A stretch of DNA of 64,000 nt from Hedera helix. Lineage: Eukaryota > Streptophyta > Magnoliopsida > Apiales > Araliaceae. The position numbers and the translations under genes are program-made. Of the stretch, positions 13,028-25,742 are shown in pieces. The notes below the pieces were generated by a model. The model worked only from the letters and a program-made list of their open reading frames with translations, was not told the origin of the DNA and searched no databases. The stretch lies in contig OX359273.1 of NCBI GenBank assembly GCA_947179155.2, forward strand, positions 45,723,023 to 45,787,022, in the 5' to 3' direction. Numbering within the stretch: the stretch's first letter is position 1; each line of letters starts with the position of its first letter.

Positions 13028-13605
13028 TTAGGGGTGCACACGGTCGGTTTGGTCGGTTTTTTGGGAAAAAAAATAACCAAACCATTTAAGTCGGTTATAA
13101 AAAATTAAAAACCAAAACCGCCCAAATTTTTACATCGTAATCGGTTATCGGTTTATTCGGTTTCGGTTAAATCGGTCGGTTATTCGGTTTCGTAATTGAT
13201 AATTTGATATTTATTATATTGTCAATTTTTCATAATAATTAATAAATCACTAACTCAATAACTACTAATTATAATAGAAGTTCTCTAAATTCGAAAAATA
13301 AAAATCACCTAACTCACTCACTAAGATAGAAATTTTGCAAATTCGTCACAATAAAAATATATAATAAATATATAATTATATAAAATAAATATTTATTAGA
13401 AAAGTATATAAATTATATTATAATTTTAAATTGTTTGGTCGATTTGGTCGGTTTCGATTTTTTGAGAAGCCAAATCAAACCGGCCGAACTAGTGTTCGGT
13501 TTTTTAGTTTTATAGTGTTCGGTTTTATATTTTTCGGTTTGAAATAGTAACGGTTTGGTTCGGTCCGGTCGGTTTTTCGATTTTGGTCGGTTTTGTGTGC
13601 ACCCC
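13028..13605. mobile_element. hAT-like MITE nested in the Pack-MULE, 578 bp
   Basis: A direct repeat TAATCCTCT lies at 13019-13027 and 13606-13614. Inverted ends are AGGGGTGCACAC and GTGTGCACCCCT. Both ends carry GGTCGGTTT repeats of the class also seen in the 1880-2270 element. It interrupts sequence downstream of the captured gene fragment, so it inserted after the capture. Confidence 0.85.
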
Positions 13606-14356
13606 TAATCCTCTCCATTTAGTTATTTTGTATTTGTTTGGAAGAATTCCTTGCTCTGCTTCAGATTTCATGTTCTTGAATGCTGAAATTTTTAGCCTTA
13701 ATCATATAGCAACTGATGAACTTGAGAATTGAATTGACTAATTTATACATTTGGGTTTGAGTGTTAGATGAATTCATTTTTGTGAAGGGAAGTTTTATTT
13801 GTCTCATAAATCAAGAACTACCATTTGGGATTTTGTAAAGAAACCGTGGGAATTATAGTTTCACCACCTCTTCCTAGGACTTTGTCTCCTCCTTCAGCTA
13901 ATGTACCACTTCCACCCTCTAATTCTCCACCATTTTCACCAAATCTTTAAGCGGAATAAGGGACGGTGGTTGAGGGTTTGTCAATTGTGTTGGAGGAGGA
14001 AGTTGATAAAATTCAGAAGAGAGAGAAATGAGGATTTTTTAATTTAATTTTGAATTTGACTTTAGAATCGATTATATTTGTTTTCTACCCAAATTACCCC
14101 TGTGAAGATAAGATTACAGGCTTAGTCGGTCACTTTTGACCGGTTTGTTTGACAAAAGTGTGCTTTTTGTTTAGGTAAAGTGAAGTTTAGGGTATACTTA
14201 AGCATCTTTTTTAGTTTATGGTGCAAAAATCAACAATAGTGTAAAGTTTAAGGTGCAAAGTTTCCTTAAGTCATATATATATGTATCAAAGCAATGCTTA
14301 TCTTTTCTGATAACTAATTCTATTTATACATAATATAGATTTCAAAGAAGTATTAA

Positions 14357-14600
14357 GGGGGGGCGTATTCAATTAGGATTTTTAAGGATTTATAAAGGCT
14401 TTAAAAGTTTTGTTGTATTCAATTAAGACATTTAAAGAGTTTATAAAAATTTAATAGTATTCAATTATAACTTTTGTAATGTCTTTAAAAGTTACGTAAT
14501 ATTGAATTGAGACTTTTATAAAGTCTATAAAAGTATTTTAGTATTCAAAAAGTTAGAGATTTTCAGATTTTTATTAAATGGTGGAGTTTGACAAACTTTT
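14357..14600. mobile_element. One end of a GGGGGYGTATTCAATT-type element
   Basis: The segment starts after TTAA with a G run and GCGTATTCAATTAGGA, followed by repeats of ATTCAATT and TTTAAAAGTCT-like motifs. The same terminus occurs in reverse at 34853. The opposite end is not found here, so the element may be cut by the Tat/Ogre-like insertion at 14867. Confidence 0.4.
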
Positions 14601-14866
14601 ATAAATATCAACTTATATCCAAAGTTTGGCCTCATGTCCAAAGATTTTTAAAAACTTACAAATATTTGAAAAAGAGAGAAAATGAACAAACGTGAGAAGT
14701 GAGAAAAATAAACGTCAAAACCTTTCACATACATAAAAGACTCCACTCTTAATCTCCTCTATCATCAACTTAGTTATAATCTCATCTTGAGAATCTGACC
14801 TACATACATGTATTATCAGAGATTTTTTTTCTTAGCCTCACCTACATGCATCTTGAGAATCTCACC

Positions 14867-15354
14867 TGTAGACACCCAAATTTTGCACTTCTCTACTAAC
14901 CCTGGCAGGAGGGTAAAATCGTGACTTGACCCGACATGCGAAAAGGAAGGTGGACCCCAACACGAAGCCACCCAAACGACTTACGGTCAAAGCCGCCACA
15001 ACGTACAACGAGCATCAGGTTACTTGAGGCAAGGCAAACAGTTGATCCAGAAGAACCTGATTTGATCACAAAAGACGACTAATGGCCACCACGCTTACGA
15101 TGTTCGGGGGTCTCGCTCACTGGCGAGTTGGCGGGGATGGAAGGGGGCAGCGCCCCCTGGAAGCCAAGCACAATTAGCAAATTCTATATCAACTCGCAGC
15201 CCTTCGAACTAGCCTCCCAGAGCAATGTGGCACGTTTTCCAGGGATTTTCGGATTGCAAAATACGAGCCTTCCAGCGAAAAAAACGAAACACCGACATCA
15301 AACGCGGACATCGAGGAAGCAACTGCGGCTGGCACCGAAGCCAGCCACAGCTGC
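14867..15354 (+). mobile_element. 5' part of a Tat/Ogre-like LTR
   Basis: It begins TGTAGACACCCAAATTTTGC, the LTR start style of Tat/Ogre elements. It is interrupted at 15354/15355 by the Tekay element; the matching 3' part of the LTR resumes at 25981. The GC content is clearly higher than in the flanking DNA. Short ORFs here are not convincing as genes. Confidence 0.65.
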
Positions 15355-16163
15355 TGTAAGACCCCGAATTTTATGAAATACAAAATTTAATTTTTCTTCA
15401 TATATATATTTTTTTGAAATAGTAAGTGGTTAAATCGATAAAGTTAAAAGTTAAGGATGTTATGTGCAAATTTTATTTTGTCGGACAATATTCGCTTTGT
15501 CGAGGAATATTCGTTTGGTCGGGGAATATTCGTTTGGTCCGACGGCGCCGAAATAACAAATTATTGGTGGACCCCACATCGGAATATTTGTCGGATATAG
15601 AAAACGACAGAAATAACCTTTTTAAATAAAAATAGTCAACGGAACTGTTAAAATACCGGTGATAAAAGAATAGTAGCATACGATAGTTATTGGTATTTTC
15701 TGTAGCACTCGGTACTCTACAGTAACACACGGTATTGCATAGTGTCTCATATTTTTGGTCTGATAATTGACACCGTAACTGTTACGCATCATTTCATCGA
15801 TAATTGTCACTGCATAATATTTTATATTATCAATTCAATAATTGTTGTTACTCAGTATTTTGCATTATTGATTTAATAATTGTCATTACACTGTATTTTA
15901 TATCATTAGTCAATAATTGTTGTTGCACTGTTTTTAAAATTATTGAACCTAATAATTGTCACAGTAACATATGCATAGTAATTCACATTATTGTATCAAT
16001 AATTGTCATTACACAGTAACGTATGCTTTATTTTACATTATTGTTATCTCTATTATGATGTTATTTAAACAGTTGTATTTCATTAATTTATTGACTTGAT
16101 ATCTAAGAGCTAACTATACTGTATTTATAACAATTAGTCATAATAATTGAATTGATAACGTTA

Positions 16164-16320
16164 TTTGTTTATAATATAAAGTTAGGTGATTATTAGGTGA
16201 TATGAAATGAATGGTGTAGATTAAAGTGTGAATTATTGTTGAATAATTGAATTGATTTGTTTATAATATAAAGTTAGGTGATTATTAGGTGATATGAAAT
16301 GAATGGTGTAGATTAAAGAT
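16164..16320 (+). repeat. Direct repeat in LTR upstream of TATA box (2 copies)
   Basis: A unit of about 92 bp containing TTATAATATAAAGTTAGGTG and GGTGTAGATTAAAG occurs twice here and in the 3' LTR. The LTR of the second Tekay element has three copies (59467-59720). The position just upstream of the TATA box suggests an enhancer-like role; that is inference. Confidence 0.75.
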
Positions 16321-16406
16321 AATATAATATTTGAAATGGATGGTGTAGATTAAAAGATGATCTTTAAATGAATGGTTTAGATTAAATGAATGATAAGATT
16401 TTTGGC

Positions 16407-16414
16407 TATAAATA
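16407..16414 (+). promoter_or_regulatory. TATA box of Tekay 5' LTR
   Basis: TATAAATA in the context GGCTATAAATAGAAGCC. The same motif lies at 24022-24029 and 59801-59808 in the other two LTRs. It likely sets the start of the R region. Confidence 0.65.
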
Positions 16415-16740
16415 GAAGCCTTAACTTAAGGATTTTTCATAAACTTCCTTACTTGTTCTTTCTTTCTCTCTCTAAATACTTCTTGTGAAAGTTCTCTCTA
16501 AGTGTGCTTAAGTCATCTTGAGTATTTGTGAAGATCTATAAGTATACGTGTACTGTTCAAGTTAATCAACCTCATTTAAATCAATATACAGTCACGTGTT
16601 GAGGTAAGGGATACCATCTTTTTCATCTTCCATTATTCAAACGTACTATGGTAAGGGATTATCATTATTTGATTCTCGATAATAATATTGTTTCTTCCTT
16701 ACTCATAAGACGTGCCTTTTATTTCCATGTATTAAATTGT

Positions 16741-16930
16741 GGGAATAACCTTACGGAGCGGATTGCCGCCTGTTGGTGAATAACCTTTCGTATTCATTCA
16801 TTATTAATCTCTGAGAATAACCTTACGGAGCGGATTGCCGCCTGTTTGGTGAATAACTCTTTGTACTCAAATTTTATTAAATTGTGGGAATAACCTTACG
16901 GAGCGGATTGCCGCCTGTTGGTGAATAACC
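16741..16930 (+). repeat. Triplicated 72-bp repeat in the LTR
   Basis: The core GGAATAACCTTACGGAGCGG plus ATTGCCGCCTGTTGGTGAAT occurs at about 16741, 16813 and 16885, i.e. with a 72-bp period, downstream of the TATA box. It is repeated in the same number in the other two LTRs. Confidence 0.85.
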
Positions 16931-18129
16931 ATTTGTATTAATTTCCTTCACCTTTTGTTAATCAAACCTGCTACGGTAAGGGATATTATTTTCTTTCATA
17001 CTCCTAAATCGAAATTTATTATGGAACTATTGCTTCTATAATTCCTGAAAATATTATATGTTCCATAATAGTTGAACTTCATTATTTCAACTGAACCTTC
17101 CTATTTACGTGAACCTTTCTATTGAATTGTAACCGTTATTCTGAACTGTGGATCTTGAATATCATTTTTAAATTTCACTCCACATCATGTTGACAATTTG
17201 GACATTATTTGAATCTGTACAAAGTAAACTTCCGATACTTATTGTTATCCTATTTCTTCTGTTCATCATTTATATCATTCTAATCATCCAAAAATCAAGC
17301 TGTTGTGAATATCTGTGGCCGGGGGCACAGATGTGATATATTTGTTGAACAGATGATAGGTTAAAGGCGATATAATAGGTTAAAGGCGATACATCTGTTC
17401 GGTGTCTTTTATGGCACGTGGTGAATGTTCTCTTTGGCCCGTAGTGCAAAGATGAATTGTTGTTTGGTATGATTATGACCAAAGGCTGAATCTGGTATAA
17501 TCATGACCGTTGGTGCTATATTGAATATCTTTGGCCCGTAGTGCAAAGATGAACTGTTGATCTGCATGATTATGATCAGGAACTGTGAATTTATATTATC
17601 ATGACTAATGGTATTTCAGATGATAAAAGTTGATGATGTTTTTACGAAAAAGAGAAGCGAGTGGACATTATAGTCTGCATTATTCTTCTAATAGATTGCT
17701 CATTCCGCTGCTATTATTGATCTGAACATTGTTTAAGAATTTAACTACAGTTTTTGATATAAACCTTGTAGTCTATTGTATTCTATCAAGAACTCAACTG
17801 TTGAAGGCTAATGATAATTTATTCGTCATTATCTTAGTCATGATATTTCTTACTGGGCTATTTGAGCTCACCTTTTCTTTTGTTCCATTGTTTTTCAACA
17901 GGAGATGAAAACATAACAGGGTCTAGCCGGGGAATGGAGTGAGGGTCCGAGGAGTAGTTATCATAGTCTTCACGTTTTGTAAAATAGTGTGGCAATAATA
18001 GTGAAGACTTAGTTGTGTATTATTATACACTGTATTGTTGTACGTTGTGCTTTGTTGTAATAATTTTGTTGTAGTCTTTTGACGACTCAAGTTTGGGCTG
18101 TGTGGGCCCAGATTTGGGGGCGTCACAGT

Positions 18130-18147
18130 TGGCATCAGAGCTTAGGG
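18130..18147 (+). other. Primer binding site, Tekay element 1
   Basis: TGGCATCAGAGCTTAGGG starts two bases after the LTR end. It resembles the TGGTATCAGAGC site complementary to the 3' end of initiator tRNA-Met used by most plant LTR retrotransposons, with one mismatch in the first 12 bases. Confidence 0.75.
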
Positions 18148-18326
18148 ATATGGTCTTTAATGGAGATCTGTGGTAGAACTAGGAGGGGAGAGACGAATAG
18201 AATCAGTCACTAGTGTGTCCTACCTAAAATAGATTTTATTATCTAATGAGTCGATTTGAATGTAGGAACATGAAGTGATGAGTCAATTTATTTGAACTAA
18301 CATTTATTTTGTGACCACAGTTAAGT

Positions 18327-21300
18327 ATGGCATCTGAAAATCAAGAGGTTAACTATGGAATACCCGAAGCAAATGTAGCCGAGAATCAAGAGGCCCCAAA
18401 CAATCCTCCTGCCAACTCAGGAAATAATGTTCCTGATAACATGATGAACGATGGATTCTTTAGGAATTTCATGCAGTTCATACAGAATCAAGGAAGAGGA
18501 AATCCAGTCAATAATAACGGTAGAAACGCTGGCAATTTGAGGATGGTCACTGTTAAGCAATTTAAAGAATTAGGACCACCTGAATTCCACGGGAAGCCTG
18601 ACCCACTCAAAGCGGAGGCATGGCTGAAGCAGACGACAAAAATACTTGATGTCTTACAATGCGCTGATGATCAGAAGGTGCCATTTGCCACTTTTATGTT
18701 ACGAGGTGAGGCGGCCCATTGGTGGGAAGCGGTAAAACGTATCCAACCTTCAGCACTCGAAATGTCTTGGACAGAATTCGAAGAACTGTTTAACGAGAAG
18801 TACTTCCTAGAAAGCATCCGCCATATGAAGGAAGTGGAATTCATTAAGTTGGAGCAGGGAAACATGACAGTTTCTCAATATGAAGCTAAGTTTGCTGAAC
18901 TGTCTCGTTTTGCGACTCATCTAGTAGATGACGAAGCACGAATGAGTCGAATGTTCCTGAGAGGTTTGAGACTGAAAATTCGTCAACAACTTAGTTCTCA
19001 TAAATTTAGTTTGTATTCAGATGTTGTGGATAGGGCTCAAAGGGTGGAGCAAACAGATGAAACATTGCAGCCAAGAGTTAATGATCAGCATAGAGAAAGG
19101 AGTGACAACAACCACAGGAACGAGAACCATCGAGGAGGTAACCAACACTTCGGTGGTAATTCCACACCAAATAACAGAAGAGGAGAATCTAGTGGGAACA
19201 ATTTCAAAAGAAAGAGATTCCATAATAATTATGGAAGGGCACCAGCACCAGTACCAACACCAGCACCGACCCCAGTTTCAAGGGGAGAAGATCGACCACC
19301 AGTGAGATGCTATAGGTGTGGTCAGGAAGGTCACATCAGCCCAAACTGTACACTGCAGTCCAAAAAGTGCTACAGTTGTGGGAAAGAGGGTCATCTTGCG
19401 CGGTTTTGTCCTGCCACAAAATCAAGTCCAGCTGCAATGATGATACCAAAAGCTAGCGCGGATAAAGGAAAATCTGTAGTTCAAGGGAGAGCTTTTGTTG
19501 TGACATCCCAAATGGCACGAAACTCGAACGAGGTGATAACCGGTAAGCTATTCATAAATTCTCGTGAAGTCTACGCTTTGTTAGATACTGGCTCTACCCA
19601 TTCTTTTATCTCACCTGCATGTGCTCAGCGTTTAAACTTAACTCCTGACAATTTGGACTTTGACTTATCAGTTGAAACCCCATTAGGAGAAATGACCATT
19701 ACATCTACTGTCTATAAATCTTGCCTAGTTCAAATCAACAACCTCACATTACCTGTTGACCTTATTTCTTTGGAGATGCATGAATTTGATGTGATTTTAG
19801 GAATTGATTGGTTGACTACCCATCATGCTAAAATTGATTGTTTTCATAAGATTATTAGTTTTCATATTCCTAATCAACCTGTCATGCAAATTCAAGCAAC
19901 TAAACCATTGAAATCTATAACTGTTATTTCTAGCCATAAAGCCATTCGTTTATTGAAAAACGGATGTCAAGCCTTTTTAGCTCATGTCACTGATTTGAAC
20001 AAAAATACGTCAAACTTGAATGATATTCCCATTGTTAATGAGTTTCCTGACGTTTTTCCTGAAGAACTTCCTGGCTTACCCCCAAACCGTGAAATTGATT
20101 TTTATATTGATCTTGAACCCGGTACCAAGCCCATTTCCAAAGCTCCCTACCGAATGGCTCCCATTGAACTTCAAGAGTTAAAAGTCCAACTACAGGAATT
20201 GTTGGATGCCGGTTTCATTCGTCCGAGTGCATCACCTTGGGGTGCTCCTGTTCTATTTGTGAAGAAGAAAGACGGGAGTATGAGATTGTGCATTGACTAC
20301 CGAGAATTGAACCATGTCACCATCAAGAACAGGTACCCGTTACCTCGGATTGATGACATGTTTGATCAATTGCAAGGCGCTCAACATTTCTCAAAGATTG
20401 ATCTCCGTTCTGGATATCATCAGTTAAAGGTTAAAGCTGAGGACATTCCAAAGACTGCTTTCAGAACTCGTTATGGGCATTATGAGTTCTTAGTCATGCC
20501 TTTTGGACTAACTAATGCTCCTGCAGCTTTCATGGACATGATGAACCGGATATTCAAGGAACATTTGGATCATTTTGTGGTTGTCTTTATTGATGACATC
20601 CTCATATACTCCAAGAGTCGCGAGGATCATGAACAACACCTGAGATTGATACTACAAAAGCTCCGTGAAAACAAATTATATGCCAAGTTGAAGAAATGTG
20701 AGTTCTGGCTTGAGGAGGTCGCGTTTCTTGGGCATGTGATTTCTAGTCAAGGAATATCAGTCGATCCTGCGAAGATTGAAACGGTACTAAATTGGGAACA
20801 ACCCAAAACAGTAACCGAAGTTCGAAGTTTTCTGGGTCTAGCTGGTTATTATCGGAGATTCGTAGAAGGATTTTCTCGAATCGCCACTCCATTAACGCAG
20901 CTTACTCGGAAAAGCACAAAATTCATATGGAGCGAGGAATGCGAGAAAAGTTTCCAAGAACTCAAGAAGAGACTGGTTTCAGCTCCTGTTCTGACCATAC
21001 CATCAGGATCAGGAGAATTTGTTATCTACAGCGATGCTTCTGGCAAAGGTCTAGGCTGTGTCCTTATGCAACATGGAAAGGTTATAGCCTACGCCTCTCG
21101 ACAACTCAAAGATTATGAGAAAAATTATCATACTCATGATCTAGAGTTGGCAGCAGTCGTTTTCGCGTTGAAGATCTGGAGACACTACTTGTACGGAGAA
21201 AAAGTGGATATCTATACGGATCATAAAAGTCTCAAGTATTTCTTCACCCAGAAGGAACTCAACATGCGACAACGACGTTGGATTGAGCTGTTAAAGGATT

Positions 21301-22973
21301 ATGACCACACAATCCAGTATCACCCGGGAAAGGCGAACGTTGTAGCTGACGCTTTGAGCAGAAAATCTTATGCAAGTACAAGTGCACTGCTGACAACACA
21401 AAAGTGTATTTTGTACGACTTGCAAAAGATGGAGATAGAGCTAAAGACACCAGGGACCCGCTCGAAGATTGCTCACGTGCGAGTAGAACCAACTTTAATC
21501 GATAAAATTAAAGCTGCTCAAGCTACCGATCCGGAACTGATAAACATGATAAAGAAAGTACAAGAAGGTGCCATTCCCGAAGCAAGAATCGACGAGAAAG
21601 GAATACTTCGAGTCAACTCTCGACTCTGTGTTCCTAACGATCCTGAATTAAAGCATAAAATCATGATGGAGGCACACAACACGCCGTTTGCAATCCACCC
21701 AGGAGGTACCAAGATGTATCGAGATCTTCGACATACATTTTGGTGGAACAATATGAAAAGAGAGATTGCGGAGTTTATCTCAAGGTGCCTAACTTGTCAA
21801 CGTGTCAAGGCAGAACATCAAGTTCCTAAAGGTCCATTACAATCACTTGAAGTTCCCGAATGGAAGTGGGAACACATCAATATGGACTTCGTGACGGGTC
21901 TTCCAAAAGTTTCTCAAGGCTTAGATGCAATTTGGGTGATCGTAGATAGATTGACCAAATCTGCTCATTTCTTGCCTATACGAGAAAACTTTTCACTTGA
22001 ACGTCTTGCCGGTATGTACATAAATGAGATCGTGAGATTGCATGGCATGCCAGTTTCCATAGTTTCTGATCGAGATCCTAGATTCACTTCACGCTTTTGG
22101 ATCAGTCTACAAAAAGCTATGGGCACTGAACTACGTTTTAGTTCTGCATACCATCCTCAAACGGACGGACAATCAGAAAGGACGATCCAGACCCTCGAAG
22201 ATCTTTTGAGACTTTGTGTATTAGACTTCAAAGGAAGTTGGGATAAGTACTTGCCGTTGGTGGAATTTTCTTACAACAACAGTTACCAAGCAAGCATAGG
22301 CATGGCTCCATTCGAGGCATTGTATGGAAGGAAGTGTCGCTCTCCAATATGTTGGAATGAGGTAGGAGAAGCAAAATTGTTGGGACTCGAGTTGGTACGC
22401 TTGACGACCGAAAAGATCCAAATGATCCGACAACGATTACAGACCGCACAAGAACGACAAAAGAGTTATGCTGATCTTCATCGGAGAGACGAAAGTTTCA
22501 ACGTCGGAGATCATGTATTCTTACGTGTTTCTCCATGGAAAGGGGTTACGAGATTCGGAAAGAGAGGAAAGCTCAACCCTCGATTTATTGGCCCATTTGA
22601 AATCCTCGATCGAATAGGAACCGTAGCCTACAGACTAGCCCTACCACCAAGTATGTCTCGCATCCATAACGTTTTTCACATATCTATGTTACGTAAATAT
22701 GTGAAGGACCCAAACCACGTCATTGAGTTAGAACCAGACGTTATAGCAGAGGATTTAACATACGAGGAAGTACCTGTTAAGATCCTGGATAAGAAGGAGC
22801 AGATCCTACGCTCAAAGGTTATACCTCAAGTTAAGGTTTTATGGAGGAACCAAGATACTGAGGAAATGACCTGGGAGCTAGAATCTGAGATGAAATCTAA
22901 GTATCCTTACCTCTTCGATATGTCAGGTACGTCAATTTTGGGGACGAAATTTCATAAGGAGGGGAGGTTGTAA
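18327..22973 (+). CDS. Ty3/gypsy (Tekay-type chromovirus) gag-pol polyprotein, intact
   Basis: One uninterrupted 1548-codon frame. Domains in order (approximate residues): Retrotrans_gag 75-240; two CCHC zinc knuckles near 328-360 ([14 protein letters not shown] and [14 protein letters not shown]); aspartic protease with [12 protein letters not shown] near 419; reverse transcriptase with YPLPRIDD and the catalytic FIDD near 753-757; RNase H with YSDAS near 902 and TDHKSL near 963; integrase with an HHCC zinc site near 1114-1155 and D-D-E near 1185, 1246 and 1281; a GPY/F-like GPFEIL motif; and a C-terminal chromodomain-like segment near 1472-1533 ([16 protein letters not shown]). Order and chromodomain fit the Tekay/Del lineage. 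The stop codon lies in the first bases of the 3' LTR. Every catalytic motif I checked is present, so it could be active. Confidence 0.97.
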   Translation: MASENQEVNYGIPEANVAENQEAPNNPPANSGNNVPDNMMNDGFFRNFMQFIQNQGRGNPVNNNGRNAGNLRMVTVKQFKELGPPEFHGKPDPLKAEAWLKQTTKILDVLQCADDQKVPFATFMLRGEAAHWWEAVKRIQPSALEMSWTEFEELFNEKYFLESIRHMKEVEFIKLEQGNMTVSQYEAKFAELSRFATHLVDDEARMSRMFLRGLRLKIRQQLSSHKFSLYSDVVDRAQRVEQTDETLQPRVNDQHRERSDNNHRNENHRGGNQHFGGNSTPNNRRGESSGNNFKRKRFHNNYGRAPAPVPTPAPTPVSRGEDRPPVRCYRCGQEGHISPNCTLQSKKCYSCGKEGHLARFCPATKSSPAAMMIPKASADKGKSVVQGRAFVVTSQMARNSNEVITGKLFINSREVYALLDTGSTHSFISPACAQRLNLTPDNLDFDLSVETPLGEMTITSTVYKSCLVQINNLTLPVDLISLEMHEFDVILGIDWLTTHHAKIDCFHKIISFHIPNQPVMQIQATKPLKSITVISSHKAIRLLKNGCQAFLAHVTDLNKNTSNLNDIPIVNEFPDVFPEELPGLPPNREIDFYIDLEPGTKPISKAPYRMAPIELQELKVQLQELLDAGFIRPSASPWGAPVLFVKKKDGSMRLCIDYRELNHVTIKNRYPLPRIDDMFDQLQGAQHFSKIDLRSGYHQLKVKAEDIPKTAFRTRYGHYEFLVMPFGLTNAPAAFMDMMNRIFKEHLDHFVVVFIDDILIYSKSREDHEQHLRLILQKLRENKLYAKLKKCEFWLEEVAFLGHVISSQGISVDPAKIETVLNWEQPKTVTEVRSFLGLAGYYRRFVEGFSRIATPLTQLTRKSTKFIWSEECEKSFQELKKRLVSAPVLTIPSGSGEFVIYSDASGKGLGCVLMQHGKVIAYASRQLKDYEKNYHTHDLELAAVVFALKIWRHYLYGEKVDIYTDHKSLKYFFTQKELNMRQRRWIELLKDYDHTIQYHPGKANVVADALSRKSYASTSALLTTQKCILYDLQKMEIELKTPGTRSKIAHVRVEPTLIDKIKAAQATDPELINMIKKVQEGAIPEARIDEKGILRVNSRLCVPNDPELKHKIMMEAHNTPFAIHPGGTKMYRDLRHTFWWNNMKREIAEFISRCLTCQRVKAEHQVPKGPLQSLEVPEWKWEHINMDFVTGLPKVSQGLDAIWVIVDRLTKSAHFLPIRENFSLERLAGMYINEIVRLHGMPVSIVSDRDPRFTSRFWISLQKAMGTELRFSSAYHPQTDGQSERTIQTLEDLLRLCVLDFKGSWDKYLPLVEFSYNNSYQASIGMAPFEALYGRKCRSPICWNEVGEAKLLGLELVRLTTEKIQMIRQRLQTAQERQKSYADLHRRDESFNVGDHVFLRVSPWKGVTRFGKRGKLNPRFIGPFEILDRIGTVAYRLALPPSMSRIHNVFHISMLRKYVKDPNHVIELEPDVIAEDLTYEEVPVKILDKKEQILRSKVIPQVKVLWRNQDTEEMTWELESEMKSKYPYLFDMSGTSILGTKFHKEGRL
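22956..22968 (+). other. Polypurine tract, Tekay element 1
   Basis: AAGGAGGGGAGGT lies immediately before the 3' LTR and within the last codons of the polyprotein. It is the expected plus-strand primer of reverse transcription. Confidence 0.85.
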
Positions 22974-25742
22974 GACCCCGAATTTTATGAAATACAAAAT
23001 TTAATTTTTCTTCATATATATATTTTTTTGAAATAGTAAGTGGTTAAATCGATAAAGTTAAAAGTTAAGGATGTTATGTGCAAATTTTATTTTGTCGGAC
23101 AATATTCGCTTTGTCGAGGAATATTCGTTTGGTCGGGGAATATTCGTTTGGTCCGACGGCGCTGAAATAACAAATTATTGGTGGACCCCACATCGGAATA
23201 TTTGTCGGATATAGAAAACGACAGAAATAACCTTTTTAAATAAAAATAGTCAACGGAACTGTTAAAATACCGGTGATAAAAGAATAGTAGCATACGATAG
23301 TTATTGGTATTTTCTGTAGCACTCGGTACTCTACAGTAACACACGGTATTGCATAGTGTCTCATATTTTTGGTCTGATAATTGACACCGTAACTGTTACG
23401 CATCATTTCATCGATAATTGTCACTGCATAATATTTTATATTATCAATTCAATAATTGTTGTTACTCAGTATTTTGCATTATTGATTTAATAATTGTCAT
23501 TACACTGTATTTTATATCATTGAGTCAATAATTGTTGTTGCACTGTTTTTAAAATTATTGAACCTAATAATTGTCACAGTAACATATGCATAGTAATTCA
23601 CATTATTGTATCAATAATTGTCATTACACAGTAACGTATGCTTTATTTTACATTATTGTTATCTCTATTATGATGTTATTTAAACAGTTGTATTTCATTA
23701 ATTTATTGACTTGATATCTAAGAGCTAACTATACTGTATTTATAACAATTAGTCATAATAATTGAATTGATAACGTTATTTGTTTATAATATAAAGTTAG
23801 GTGATTATTAGGTGATATGAAATGAATGGTGTAGATTAAAGTGTGAATTATTGTTGAATAATTGAATTGATTTGTTTATAATATAAAGTTAGGTGATTAT
23901 TAGGTGATATGAAATGAATGGTGTAGATTAAAGATAATATAATATTTGAAATGGATGGTGTAGATTAAAAGATGATCTTTAAATGAATGGTTTAGATTAA
24001 ATGAATGATAAGATTTTTGGCTATAAATAGAAGCCTTAACTTAAGGATTTTTCATAAACTTCCTTACTTGTTCTTTCTTTCTCTCTCTAAATACTTCTTG
24101 TGAAAGTTCTCTCTAAGTGTGCTTAAGTCATCTTGAGTATTTGTGAAGATCTATAAGTATACGTGTACTGTTCAAGTTAATCAACCTCATTTAAATCAAT
24201 ATACAGTCACGTGTTGAGGTAAGGGATACCATCTTTTTCATCTTCCATTATTCAAACGTACTATGGTAAGGGATTATCATTATTTGATTCTCGATAATAA
24301 TATTGTTTCTTCCTTACTCATAAGACGTGCCTTTTATTTCCATGTATTAAATTGTGGGAATAACCTTACGGAGCGGATTGCCGCCTGTTGGTGAATAACC
24401 TTTCGTATTCATTCATTATTAATCTCTGAGAATAACCTTACGGAGCGGATTGCCGCCTGTTTGGTGAATAACTCTTTGTACTCAAATTTTATTAAATTGT
24501 GGGAATAACCTTACGGAGCGGATTGCCGCCTGTTGGTGAATAACCATTTGTATTAATTTCCTTCACCTTTTGTTAATCAAACCTGCTACGGTAAGGGATA
24601 TTATTTTCTTTCATACTCCTAAATCGAAATTTATTATGGAACTATTGCTTCTATAATTCCTGAAAATATTATATGTTCCATAATAGTTGAACTTCATTAT
24701 TTCAACTGAACCTTCCTATTTACGTGAACCTTTCTATTGAATTGTAACCGTTATTCTGAACTGTGGATCTTGAATATCATTTTTAAATTTCACTCCACAT
24801 CATGTTGACAATTTGGACATTATTTGAATCTGTACAAAGTAAACTTCCGATACTTATTGTTATCCTATTTCTTCTGTTCATCATTTATATCATTCTAATC
24901 ATCCAAAAATCAAGCTGTTGTGAATATCTGTGGCCGGGGGCACAGATGTGATATATTTGTTGAACAGATGATAGGTTAAAGGCGATATAATAGGTTAAAG
25001 GCGATACATCTGTTCGGTGTCTTTTATGGCACGTGGTGAATGTTCTCTTTGGCCCGTAGTGCAAAGATGAACTGTTGTTTGGTATGATTATGACCAAAGG
25101 CTGAATCTGGTATAATCATGACCGTTGGTGCTATATTGAATATCTTTGGCCCGTAGTGCAAAGATGAACTGTTGATCTGCATGATTATGATCAGGAACTG
25201 TGAATTTATATTATCATGACTAATGGTATTTCAGATGATAAAAGTTGATGATGTTTTTACGAAAAAGAGAAGCGAGTGGACATTATAGTCTGCATTATTC
25301 TTCTAATAGATTGCTCATTCCGCTGCTATTATTGATCTGAACATTGTTTAAGAATTTAACTACAGTTTTTGATATAAACCTTGTAGTCTATTGTATTCTA
25401 TCAAGAACTCAACTGTTGAAGGCTAATGATAATTTATTCGTCATTATCTTAGTCATGATATTTCTTACTGGGCTATTTGAGCTCACCTTTTCTTTTGTTC
25501 CATTGTTTTTCAACAGGAGATGAAAACATAACAGGGTCTAGCCGGGGAATGGAGTGAGGGTCCGAGGAGTAGTTATCATAGTCTTCACGTTTTGTAAAAT
25601 AGTGTGGCAATAATAGTGAAGACTTAGTTGTGTATTATTATACACTGTATTGTTGTACGTTGTGCTTTGTTGTAATAATTTTGTTGTAGTCTTTTGACGA
25701 CTCAAGTTTGGGCTGTGTGGGCCCAGATTTGGGGGCGTCACA
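22969..25742 (+). repeat. 3' LTR of Tekay-type element 1, 2774 bp
   Basis: It is nearly identical to the 5' LTR. Unlike a normal 3' LTR, it is not followed by a target duplication but by a second copy of the element's own PBS and leader. Confidence 0.95.

Larger units (their letters stand above)
12034..14272. mobile_element. Pack-MULE-like element, 2239 bp
   Basis: The two ends are inverted copies of each other over more than 100 bp. GACTAAAAGATACTTTGCAC at 12034 faces the complement of GACTTAAGGAAACTTTGCAC at 14272, and similarity continues through motifs such as AAACTTCACTTTA and GACTGGCTAAAC-like sequence. The element sits in an (AT)n tract, so a 9-bp target duplication (ATATATATA) is plausible but not diagnostic. 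Long TIRs and a captured host gene fragment (12352-12837) are the hallmarks of Mutator-like Pack-MULEs. No transposase is seen, so it would be non-autonomous. A MITE is nested inside at 13028-13605. Confidence 0.75.
15355..18127 (+). repeat. 5' LTR of Tekay-type element 1, 2773 bp
   Basis: It begins TGTAAGACCCCGAATTTT and ends GGGGGCGTCACA, directly before a tRNA-like primer binding site. Compared by eye with the 3' LTR (22969-25742), I find two substitutions (near 15548 and 17457) and one single-base indel (near 15907). It contains a TATAAATA box, three copies of a 72-bp repeat and two copies of a roughly 92-bp repeat. Confidence 0.95.

Noticed and set aside
15473..15730. ORF of 85 codons on the minus strand that recurs at 23087-23344 and, altered, at 58780-59031
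   Set aside because: It lies wholly in the Tekay LTRs and is repeated only because the LTRs are. Its sequence changes with the LTR and shows no protein motif.
17270..17482. 70-codon minus-strand ORF repeated at 24885 and 60651, and another at 17923/25538/61304
   Set aside because: Also LTR sequence copied three times; conservation reflects recent LTR ancestry, not coding.
19021..19305. 94-codon ORF overlapping gag in another frame
   Set aside because: It is a shadow frame of the Gln/Asn-rich and Pro-rich part of gag.
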